Positions 1 to 6,008 of a stretch of 6,008 nucleotides of DNA are shown here, one piece after another. Each line of letters begins with the position of its first letter. Position 1 is the stretch's first letter. The translations under genes were made by a program, and so were the position numbers. Source of the stretch: Lentisphaeria bacterium UBA1784 (GTDB lineage Bacteria; Verrucomicrobiota; Lentisphaeria; Victivallales; Victivallaceae); contig DCGG01000151.1 of assembly GCA_002315455.1 (NCBI GenBank), positions 3,395-9,402 of the forward strand. Direction: 5' to 3'. A model generated the notes under the pieces. The model worked only from the letters and a program-made list of their open reading frames with translations. It did not search any database and was not told where the DNA came from.

Positions 1-1
1 A

Positions 2-1765
2 TTCTTCCTCATGGTGGAGGGCGGAGCCATTGACCACGGCAACCACAGCAACGATGCCGGCGCCATGATCCATGAGGCGCATGAGTTCGACCTCGCCGTT
101 GCAGAGGCGCTGAAGTTTCAGGCGGCGCATCCGGAGGAAACGCTGATTGTCGTCACCGCCGACCATGAGACCGGAGGCTTGCAGTTTGTCGACAAGTCCG
201 CAGTGAAGCCGGGCTTTGCCGCCATGCAGAAAATGCCCCTTCGCCTGCTGAGCAAACAGGTTGCGAAGATGCTGGATCAGAACAAATCCGAAGCGGAGAT
301 CATTCAGTGGCTCTGCAATCAGATCGGGATCAAGGACCTCACCGCGGCGGAGTCCGCAAAACTCTCCAAGGCGATGAAGCGGGTCCTCGCCAAGCAGACC
401 ACCGCAAAGGACAAACTGACGGGATACGGCAATTACAACCCTCTGGTGATCGCGGCATTTCAGGTCCGTGACGCCCGGAACGGCATCCAGTACACCACCA
501 GCGGTCACACCGACACGAAGATCTCCACGCTGGTCAAGGGCGCGGGAGCCGAACTCTTCAAGGAGCCGCAGGAAAACAGCGATATCCCCCACCGCATCTC
601 CATCGCCATGCTGGGCGATGACAAGGATCTCTCAAGCGGTCTCACTCCCCTCCCCTTTGCTGCCGACGCGATTGACTATCTGGTTCCCCGGACTTCCTAC
701 CCTGATTCGCTGATGTTCCAGTTCGGGACCATCGGCAAGGCACCGCAGAAACTGGAGTTGAAGGATGCTTCGGGGAAACTCATCAAGTCCGTGCCCGGAA
801 AGGACGTCTGCGGCTTCGAGACCTTCGGCGGCCTCACCCCCGATACAGAATACACCTTGGAAATGACCAAGGCCGACGGGTCCGTGCAGAAGTCCGTTGG
901 CCGTACCCTACCGCAGCCCAAGGGCAAGAAACTCTTCTCCTTCATCGTGCTGAGCGATCTGCACTACTCCTGTTTCGGCGACATCCCCTATGGCCGCATG
1001 GTTACCTTCAGTTCGAAGATTCTGACGGACCTCGTCAAGTTCGCCAACGACAACAAGATTCCGGTGATTATCCAGCCCGGAGACTGCGCGGATGCCAGCA
1101 GGGATGAGCAATACGCCGAGATCATGGAGATCATGAAGGTCTACAAGGGCACCAATCTGGCAACCCCCGGGAACCATGATCGTTCCGGAGAAGGTTACAA
1201 GAAGTTCTTCGGGCAGAACGAGGCCGGCATTCAGGAGATCAACGGGGTCCAGTTCGTCTGGCTTGCCACCGGAGGGCCCAACACCGGATTCCTCGGCAAA
1301 AAGTCCAATAATGCGGAAGTTCTGAAGAAATACGATCCCAGCCGTCCGGCGGTGATCTTCAGCCACTATCAGTTGACCAAAGACTCGAAGATGACCGACA
1401 AGGACCGCGCCATCCACGACGAGGACAAAGCCCCCAAGCCGCAGGTACAGGAGATGCTGAAGAAAATCGCCTCCGCGAAGTCCACGGTGATCTACATCGG
1501 CCACAAGAATACCGCCACCGACGTAAAACTGGGCAACTGCTGGCAGATCAACTGCCCCCAGCCCAGCCAGTTCCCCTGCGGATACCTGCTGGTCGACGTG
1601 TATGAGGATGGACTGCTTCAGCACTATATGCCCGCCACGGAAGCCCGGATCGACGAGGCATCCCGGCGCATGGGCAGCGGCTCTCTCCGGCAGTGGACGT
1701 CGCGGGACGGCCGCAGTTTCCCGGTTTGGAACCGTTTCATCCCCATGGAGATCGTCGCCAAGTAA
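2..1765 (+). CDS. Alkaline phosphatase fused to a calcineurin-like metallophosphoesterase (5' end outside window)
   Basis: This is a probable bifunctional phosphomonoesterase or phosphodiesterase. The frame is open from base 2 (FFL before the Met at base 11), so that Met is internal and the true start is upstream. Numbering below takes it as residue 1. Residues 1-186 are the C-terminal part of an E. coli PhoA-type alkaline phosphatase: MVEGGAIDHGNH gives E3, D8 and H12, TADHETGG gives D51 and H52, and SGHTDT gives H166. These match PhoA E322, D327, H331, D369, H370 and H412. The nucleophilic Ser region is off-window. A helical insert (about 75-135) resembles the crown region of Bacillus-type enzymes. 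Residues about 225-300 look like an Fn3-like beta domain. Residues 307-545 are a metallophosphoesterase: LSDLH (D316, H318), PGDCAD (D358), GNHD (N388, H389), FSHYQ (H452) and GHKN (H498). The last motif is normally GHxH. The tail (546-584) is unassigned. Such phosphatases are normally exported, but the N-terminus is not visible. A terminator follows the TAA stop. Confidence 0.93.
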   Translation, partial: FFLMVEGGAIDHGNHSNDAGAMIHEAHEFDLAVAEALKFQAAHPEETLIVVTADHETGGLQFVDKSAVKPGFAAMQKMPLRLLSKQVAKMLDQNKSEAEIIQWLCNQIGIKDLTAAESAKLSKAMKRVLAKQTTAKDKLTGYGNYNPLVIAAFQVRDARNGIQYTTSGHTDTKISTLVKGAGAELFKEPQENSDIPHRISIAMLGDDKDLSSGLTPLPFAADAIDYLVPRTSYPDSLMFQFGTIGKAPQKLELKDASGKLIKSVPGKDVCGFETFGGLTPDTEYTLEMTKADGSVQKSVGRTLPQPKGKKLFSFIVLSDLHYSCFGDIPYGRMVTFSSKILTDLVKFANDNKIPVIIQPGDCADASRDEQYAEIMEIMKVYKGTNLATPGNHDRSGEGYKKFFGQNEAGIQEINGVQFVWLATGGPNTGFLGKKSNNAEVLKKYDPSRPAVIFSHYQLTKDSKMTDKDRAIHDEDKAPKPQVQEMLKKIASAKSTVIYIGHKNTATDVKLGNCWQINCPQPSQFPCGYLLVDVYEDGLLQHYMPATEARIDEASRRMGSGSLRQWTSRDGRSFPVWNRFIPMEIVAK

Positions 1766-1784
1766 AAGCGCTCCGTCAAATTTC

Positions 1785-1823
1785 AGCCATCCGTTCCGAT
1801 TGGGAGCGGGTGGCTTTTTGTTT
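1785..1823 (+). terminator. Rho-independent terminator after the phosphatase gene
   Basis: The left arm 1785-1797 (AGCCATCCGTTCC) pairs with the right arm 1803-1815 (GGAGCGGGTGGCT) over 13 positions, two of them G-U in the RNA, around a five-base loop (1798-1802). A T-rich run, TTTTTGTTT, begins at the last base of the stem (1815-1823). It lies 20 bases past the TAA at 1763-1765 and should end the phosphatase transcript, separating it from the downstream sugar-enzyme genes. Confidence 0.88.
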
Positions 1824-1851
1824 CCGTCCGGGGGGATACGGAAATGTGAAA

Positions 1852-1920
1852 CCGTGATATTTAAAATAAAATATTGATAACGGCAGGCATATCATATTGT
1901 TTCATTCGGGAGTATATTAT
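1852..1920 (+). promoter_or_regulatory. AT-rich leader, likely promoter/operator region of the hydrolase operon
   Basis: This is the only clearly AT-rich stretch in the window, sitting between the terminator and the ribosome binding site of the next gene. It contains TGATAT at 1855-1860 and its inverted partner ATATCA at 1889-1894. A second TGATA lies at 1875-1879, exactly 20 bases after the first, and ATATTT/AAATAT (1857-1862 and 1869-1874) form a short hairpin. Possible -10 elements are TAAAAT (1862-1867) and TATTAT (1915-1920), and a -35-like TTGATA lies at 1874-1879. No pair has correct 16-18 base spacing, so the exact promoter cannot be called. The location supports a control region; the repeats as regulator sites are only a possibility. 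Confidence 0.35.
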
Positions 1921-1947
1921 CTCCGTGACTTTGAAATGACCAGCAAC

Positions 1948-1954
1948 AGGGAGG
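1948..1954 (+). promoter_or_regulatory. Ribosome binding site that fixes the hydrolase start at ATG 1963
   Basis: AGGGAGG is a strong Shine-Dalgarno match, eight bases before ATG 1963. Two in-frame upstream starts, TTG 1897 and ATG 1936, have no comparable site, and using them would put about 10-20 polar residues in front of the signal peptide. The site therefore decides the start. Confidence 0.8.
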
Positions 1955-1962
1955 CCGATCTC

Positions 1963-4812
1963 ATGAGACGATACCTGATCGAATTCGGCAGGATGATTTT
2001 CTTGTTTCTCCTGCTTCTTTCCGTCGGCTCTCCGGTCTCCGCCGCCACCCCTCCGGAACCGGAATTGAACTGGCCCAAGGTCCCGGAATGCTTTCCTTCC
2101 GCCCGGCATCAGACCTATGAAGCAACGTGGATCCGCCACAAGGAACCCAATCCGCCGGATAACAGTTACCGCTATTTCCGGAAGACCTTTCCGGTCCTCA
2201 AGCCGCTGAAGCGTGCGGTCCTCCGGGTGATGTACGATGATGATCTGCGGATATGGGTCAATGGAATTTCCTCCCGGCCCGGACGGAATTACGTGCCAAT
2301 CCAGCAGGATGTGACGGCGGCGCTCCATCCGGGAAAGAACGTGCTTGCCATGGAACTTTTCAACGGCATCGCCGACAGCGGTCTGGTGGTACGGCTGGAA
2401 TTGCAGTATCAGGATGGAACCGTGGAAAACATTTGTTCCGATCTTTCGTGGAGGAGTTCCTCCGTCAAAGAGGAAAACTGGAACAAACCGGAATTTGACG
2501 ATTCCAGTTGGACGGCCGTCATCTCCGCAGGAGGAAGCGTGGAGTGTGCGCCCTGGGGATATTATATCCCTGACGTCACCCCCATGTTCACGCAGAAAGA
2601 TCTGGAGAAACACCGGAAGATCCAGCGGCTCCAGAGGGAGCGCAGGATCGAGATCCAGCGGCAACTCGCCACCGAAAAACCGCAGAAGGTCCATCTGCAA
2701 TACCGCAATGGGTCCCCGTGGATTGTCATGGGGGACAAAGCATTTCCCGGATTGATGTACCAATCCCCGAAGTGGGCCTTCGAGGATGCCCGCTTCATCG
2801 AGCAGCTTCACGGACTACGGGAAGCAGGTTTCCGTTTCTACGGCACAGGGATCACCCTGCGGGAACTGTGGACTGCCTCCGGTCTAATCGATGAAAAAAG
2901 ATTGTTTCAGACCTTGGAAAACGCTCTCAATCTGGTGCCGGACGGCTATTTCATGATCGACGTCAATCTCTGGACCCCAAACTGGTGGCTCCGCGCCAAC
3001 CCGGATGAACTGGTGGGATATTCCAACAACCGCGCCATCCAATGGGTGGATGACAACGCCATTCCGCCCACGACCCAAAACTGTGCGGAAGCAAGTTACG
3101 CCTCCGAAAAATGGTACAGGGAAGCCGGTGAAGCGCTCCGCCGCATCATCGGACTGATCGAGCATTCCCCCTACGCCAGCCGGATTCTTGCCTACCGGCT
3201 GGATGCCGGGATCTACGGGGAGTGGCACTACTACGGGATGTTCCAGGAGATGCCGGACAACGGCAAACGCATGACCGAACGATTCCGGGCGTACCTTCGC
3301 CGGTATTACAACAACGACGAAAAGGTGTTGCAGACGGCATGGAACGATCCCGGAGTGACCTTTGAAACGGCACAGGTCCCGGCTCCCAAGGCGCGGCAGG
3401 ACCTCGGCGGGTCCTCCCTGCGGGACGGCCGGCATGACCGGCAGGTCCTCGATTATCTGACGCTTCACGGCAAGGTCGTGACGGAGGCGCCGCTGCGCTT
3501 CAACCGGATCGCAAAGGAAGCTTGCAAAGGACGGGCCCTGATCGGAAATTTCTTCGGATACTATTACAGCATGGACTTTCCCTCGGAAGGATGGCATCAG
3601 GACGCAGCCCGGTATGTTGATGATCCGGCATCGGACTTCGCCGCATCGCCCTACGCCTATCCCGCTTTCTTCCGGCAGCCCGGGCGTTCCGGACTGCCCC
3701 GCACCTACATCGAGAGTTTCCGCTTACGGGGAAACAAGGCGGCCTTTCTGGAAGCGGATACAGGGACCCACCTCTCCGTCAACTACAGCGACCAGCACAG
3801 CAATGGAGTCCAGTCTGCCGTCGCCCTGCTGACCAGGGACTTCGCACAATCCCTGATTCGGGGCGCGGTGGTCTGGTATTTCGACTTCGGCAATTGCTGG
3901 TACGATGATCCGGTGATCCTTGACTTCTTCCGGAAACTGCCGCCGATCCTGCAGAATGCGGGAGATTGTTCCGGCGTGAGCCGGGTGGCGGTGGTCGCCG
4001 ATCTGTCCAGCGTCCCCTACCAGACGGATTCCGTCAAAGGAGCCAAAGTGTCCAACGTCTCCATCGATGAAAATGTTGCGGAAATAAGTCAGGCGGGAGC
4101 GATGTTCGACACCATTCTCTTCGAGGACCTTGCCCGCCCGGAGGCGGACCGCTATCAGGTCTGCGTTTTCCCGGCCAGTTTCTACATGAATGATTCCAAG
4201 TGCAAGGTGATCGACCGTCTGCGGAAAGCGGGGAAGACCCTGGTCTGGTGCGGTCCAGCCGGATATCTTACCGACTCCGGGACCAGCCTCGCGCAAATGA
4301 AGCAGACGACCAATATCAGGACCGCCGTTGAACAAATGAAGGCAAAGCAGATGACCTCCAGACTCCATGACAAGCGGATCATGGAGTCCGAAAGGCTCCG
4401 CAAATGGGGGCCGGTATTTTTCATTGACGATCCCCAAGCCTCCGTGCTCGGCACTATGGACCTCAAAGGAAAACCCCTTGCCACCTATGCGGAGAAGGCG
4501 AGCGGTCATGGGGGGAAGGACGTCCTCATCACCACGGCGAAACTCACCCGGAGCGAATGGAAGCGCATCTTCCGGAATGCCGGAGTTCACATTTACGATG
4601 ATGACTACCGGGACACGATTCTCGCAAACCGGGACCACGTTGCCGTCACCTCCACGGTCGGAGGCGAACGTCTGATCCGGCTGCCGGAACCGGTCCGCGC
4701 CGTGCGACAGTTGCTCCCGGAAGCAAAAGATATCCCGGTCCATAAGAACGGGAAGTCATTCCGCTGTCAGCTTCCGAAAGACGGGACCGCGATCTTCCAA
4801 CTCATGCGGTGA
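1963..4812 (+). CDS. Exported beta-galactosidase-like glycoside hydrolase (clan GH-A type, family not assigned)
   Basis: This 949-residue protein is a probable exported glycan hydrolase. Residues 1-27 form a signal peptide: basic MRRYLIEFGR, a hydrophobic MIFLFLLLL core, and a VSA|A cleavage site. Residues about 50-204 are a beta-sandwich carbohydrate-binding-like domain (YRYFRKTF, then YDDDLRIWVNG) of the kind found at the front of beta-galactosidases and rhamnosidases. Residues 211-239 are a charged, coiled-coil-like helix. Residues about 244-668 look like a GH42-like TIM barrel, with candidate acid/base E420 in AGIYGEWHYYG and candidate nucleophile E597 in AAFLEADTGTHL. Residues about 674-773 (RVAVVADLSSVPYQ to KTLVWCGPAGYL) resemble the Rossmann-like trimerisation domain of GH42 enzymes. 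A conserved-looking block, VFFIDDPQASVLG to AGVHIYDD (about 818-880), is followed by a C-terminal beta domain. The substrate is unknown. The gene is probably cotranscribed with the beta-helix gene 58 bases downstream. The domain plan is well supported; the catalytic residues are inferred. Confidence 0.85.
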   Translation: MRRYLIEFGRMIFLFLLLLSVGSPVSAATPPEPELNWPKVPECFPSARHQTYEATWIRHKEPNPPDNSYRYFRKTFPVLKPLKRAVLRVMYDDDLRIWVNGISSRPGRNYVPIQQDVTAALHPGKNVLAMELFNGIADSGLVVRLELQYQDGTVENICSDLSWRSSSVKEENWNKPEFDDSSWTAVISAGGSVECAPWGYYIPDVTPMFTQKDLEKHRKIQRLQRERRIEIQRQLATEKPQKVHLQYRNGSPWIVMGDKAFPGLMYQSPKWAFEDARFIEQLHGLREAGFRFYGTGITLRELWTASGLIDEKRLFQTLENALNLVPDGYFMIDVNLWTPNWWLRANPDELVGYSNNRAIQWVDDNAIPPTTQNCAEASYASEKWYREAGEALRRIIGLIEHSPYASRILAYRLDAGIYGEWHYYGMFQEMPDNGKRMTERFRAYLRRYYNNDEKVLQTAWNDPGVTFETAQVPAPKARQDLGGSSLRDGRHDRQVLDYLTLHGKVVTEAPLRFNRIAKEACKGRALIGNFFGYYYSMDFPSEGWHQDAARYVDDPASDFAASPYAYPAFFRQPGRSGLPRTYIESFRLRGNKAAFLEADTGTHLSVNYSDQHSNGVQSAVALLTRDFAQSLIRGAVVWYFDFGNCWYDDPVILDFFRKLPPILQNAGDCSGVSRVAVVADLSSVPYQTDSVKGAKVSNVSIDENVAEISQAGAMFDTILFEDLARPEADRYQVCVFPASFYMNDSKCKVIDRLRKAGKTLVWCGPAGYLTDSGTSLAQMKQTTNIRTAVEQMKAKQMTSRLHDKRIMESERLRKWGPVFFIDDPQASVLGTMDLKGKPLATYAEKASGHGGKDVLITTAKLTRSEWKRIFRNAGVHIYDDDYRDTILANRDHVAVTSTVGGERLIRLPEPVRAVRQLLPEAKDIPVHKNGKSFRCQLPKDGTAIFQLMR

Positions 4813-4853
4813 CGACGTCCGGCAAAAAGGCTTTGACCCCATACGCACCACAA

Positions 4854-4861
4854 AAGGAAAG
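4854..4861 (+). promoter_or_regulatory. Ribosome binding site of the beta-helix gene
   Basis: AAGGAAAG is the only purine-rich Shine-Dalgarno-like match in the 58-base gap. Its AGGA core ends 12 bases before ATG 4871, which is longer than usual, so initiation may be moderate. The frame is open further upstream but contains no other ATG, GTG or TTG between the end of the hydrolase gene and 4871, so this start is favoured. Confidence 0.55.
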
Positions 4862-4870
4862 ATAATAAAC

Positions 4871-6008
4871 ATGAAACATCCGCTCTATGGCGACGGCATC
4901 CACGATGACACCGCAGCGATCCAGGCGATGCTGGATTCCCGGAAGCGGCAGGTTTGTCTGCCGGAACCGGAAAAACACTACCTCATCAGCAAAACGCTGA
5001 AACTCCATTCCGATCAGGAACTGATTCTGCCCCGTCTGGCGGAGGTCAGGCTGGCGCGCTGGAGCAACTGTCCCATGTTGGCCAATGATGATTTCGAGGA
5101 CGGGAACAGCCGCATCGTTCTTCGCGGCGGCATCTGGAACTTCGACAATCTTCAGCAGGCTCCCAATCCGCAGATGCAGATCGCGCACGAAGGCGATCCG
5201 GTCCACAGGGATGCCGTCAAGCGGATGGTGGTCTCTCCGGATTATCCTGCAGACCCGGTCGACGGGACCATCCACGGCTGGGAGGACCGCCCTTATCATC
5301 ACGACCGTTACTTCGGGAACCTCTTTCAATTCATCAAAGTGGACGGGTTTGAAATGTCCGGCTTGACCCTGAAAAATCCGGTCAGTTACGGTGCGAAGTT
5401 TGCGCGGTTGAGCAACTTCACCATGCGGGACATCGTCTTCGATTACAACGAAGGAAACCCCTCCCCCAACAACATGGACGGCCTCCACTTCGACGGATGC
5501 TGTCACAATGGCTTCATCCAGAACCTCAAAGGAAACTGCTACGATGACCTGCTGGCCTTCAACGGGGAGGACGGCATCGTGGAATCCGCATGTTTCGGCC
5601 CCATCGACAACATCGCGGTGGACGGGATCTATGCCGACCGCTGTCATTCGGCGGTGCGGTTTCTCTCCTGCGGTTCCCGGGTCAGCAACATCACGGTCCG
5701 CAACGTTTTCGGAAATTTCTACCGCTATGCGTTCGGTTTCACGCATTTCTTTCCGGAGCGTCCGGCGCGGGGCATCTTCGACAACATCGTGCTGGAAAAT
5801 CTGTTCATCGGAAAGGCACTGCCCCTGCCGAGCGACTGGAACAAGTGTCCGGACTGGGGTCTGATCTGGGGCGAAGGCGCCGGCTCGATCGGCTCCCTCT
5901 GCATCCGCAGTTTCCACCGTGTGGAGGACAATACGCCGACGCCCTCGATCGATTTTGAAAGCAACTTTGAAATCGATACGCTGACGCTGGAAGACTGTTC
6001 GATTGAGA
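4871..6008 (+). CDS. GH28-like right-handed beta-helix protein (pectate lyase/polygalacturonase superfamily), 3' end outside window
   Basis: The frame is open from ATG 4871 to the right edge (379 complete codons, no stop), so the C-terminus is missing. The N-terminus YGDGIHDDTAAIQ (residues 6-18) is the hallmark opening of pectate-lyase-3/GH28-type beta-helix proteins. Rungs with repeated hydrophobic, Asn and Gly patterns follow, for example VDGFEMSGLTLKNP, LSNFTMRDIVFDYN and VSNITVRNVFGN. Residues matching the GH28 active site are D203 in NMDG (NTD in GH28), D225 and D226 in CYDD (GDD), and possibly H259 and R263 in CHSAVR (GHG and RIK). The 22-residue step from D203 to D225 fits GH28, but the motifs are divergent. 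The likely role is cleavage of a uronic-acid-containing or related glycan. There is no signal peptide: the fold begins within six residues of the Met. Eleven cysteines also suggest a cytoplasmic location. It probably shares an operon with the upstream exported hydrolase. Fold confidence is high, activity moderate. Confidence 0.87.
   Translation, partial: MKHPLYGDGIHDDTAAIQAMLDSRKRQVCLPEPEKHYLISKTLKLHSDQELILPRLAEVRLARWSNCPMLANDDFEDGNSRIVLRGGIWNFDNLQQAPNPQMQIAHEGDPVHRDAVKRMVVSPDYPADPVDGTIHGWEDRPYHHDRYFGNLFQFIKVDGFEMSGLTLKNPVSYGAKFARLSNFTMRDIVFDYNEGNPSPNNMDGLHFDGCCHNGFIQNLKGNCYDDLLAFNGEDGIVESACFGPIDNIAVDGIYADRCHSAVRFLSCGSRVSNITVRNVFGNFYRYAFGFTHFFPERPARGIFDNIVLENLFIGKALPLPSDWNKCPDWGLIWGEGAGSIGSLCIRSFHRVEDNTPTPSIDFESNFEIDTLTLEDCSIE

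Noticed and set aside
908..1624. Minus-strand open frame of 238 codons over the metallophosphoesterase domain
   Set aside because: The + strand frame carries four intact metal motifs; the antisense product is Val, Gly and Leu rich without any domain signature.
1897..1962. Upstream TTG (1897) or ATG (1936) as the start of the hydrolase gene
   Set aside because: Neither has a good ribosome binding site, and both would add charged residues ahead of the signal peptide. ATG 1963 has AGGGAGG at ideal distance.
1861..2811. Minus-strand open frame of 316 codons over the start of the hydrolase gene and its leader
   Set aside because: It overlaps the signal peptide and jelly-roll coding region, crosses the AT-rich leader, and has no recognisable protein motif.
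3724..4743. Long open frame (339 codons) on the minus strand inside the hydrolase gene
   Set aside because: It lies wholly antisense to a gene with a signal peptide and recognisable domains. Its translation is rich in Gly, Arg, Asp and His with no recognisable motif, as expected for the complement of GC-rich coding DNA.
4813..4870. A terminator or promoter between the hydrolase and beta-helix genes
   Set aside because: I could find no stable inverted repeat followed by a T run and no convincing -35/-10 pair in these 58 bases, so the two genes are treated as one transcription unit.
4802..5917. Minus-strand open frame of 371 codons over the beta-helix gene
   Set aside because: It is antisense to a clear beta-helix gene, and its product (many Val, Asp and Arg, no domain pattern) looks like a shadow. 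The + strand frame carries the GDG..DDTAAIQ motif and the rung repeats.
1..6008. Mobile elements, CRISPR arrays, tRNA or rRNA genes, defence systems
   Set aside because: No transposase or integrase motifs, no regularly spaced repeats, no tRNA-like cloverleaf and no rRNA-like stretches were seen. Nearly all the DNA is explained by the three coding regions.

Overview
The window holds three genes on the + strand, and it looks like ordinary carbohydrate- and phosphate-scavenging content of a free-living or gut bacterium. The protein types point to the Lentisphaerota (Victivallales-like) or a relative such as Planctomycetota, Verrucomicrobiota or Bacteroidota. They are a secreted beta-galactosidase-like hydrolase with a jelly-roll front domain, a GH28-like beta-helix protein opening with a GDG..DDTAAIQ motif, and an alkaline phosphatase joined to a calcineurin-like phosphoesterase. 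This placement is an inference from recalled family resemblance; the window has no rRNA or other marker gene. The DNA is moderately GC-rich and base composition looks uniform across the genes. Only the intergenic stretch around 1850-1920 is clearly AT-rich.

Layout: (1) Bases 2-1765 encode the C-terminal part of an alkaline phosphatase that runs on in one frame into an Fn3-like linker and a metallophosphoesterase domain. Its start lies before the window. A strong rho-independent terminator (1785-1823) follows it. (2) Bases 1824-1962 are an AT-rich leader with short inverted repeats and a good ribosome binding site, the likely control region of the next unit. (3) Bases 1963-4812 encode a 949-residue exported glycoside hydrolase-like protein of the beta-galactosidase / clan GH-A type. 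(4) Bases 4871-6008 encode a GH28-like right-handed beta-helix protein that runs off the right edge and has no signal peptide.

The two sugar-active genes are 58 bases apart with no terminator between them and probably form one transcription unit, separated from the phosphatase by the terminator. A plausible reading is that the exported enzyme attacks a plant or host glycan outside the cytoplasm, and the beta-helix protein, which has no export signal and 11 cysteines, acts on imported uronate-containing fragments. The substrates are not determined by the sequence. I see no mobile element, CRISPR array, tRNA, rRNA or phage gene. I did not find a convincing undescribed system; the most notable items are the two-catalytic-domain phosphatase with an altered metal motif, the unassigned hydrolase, and the compartment split of the sugar operon.
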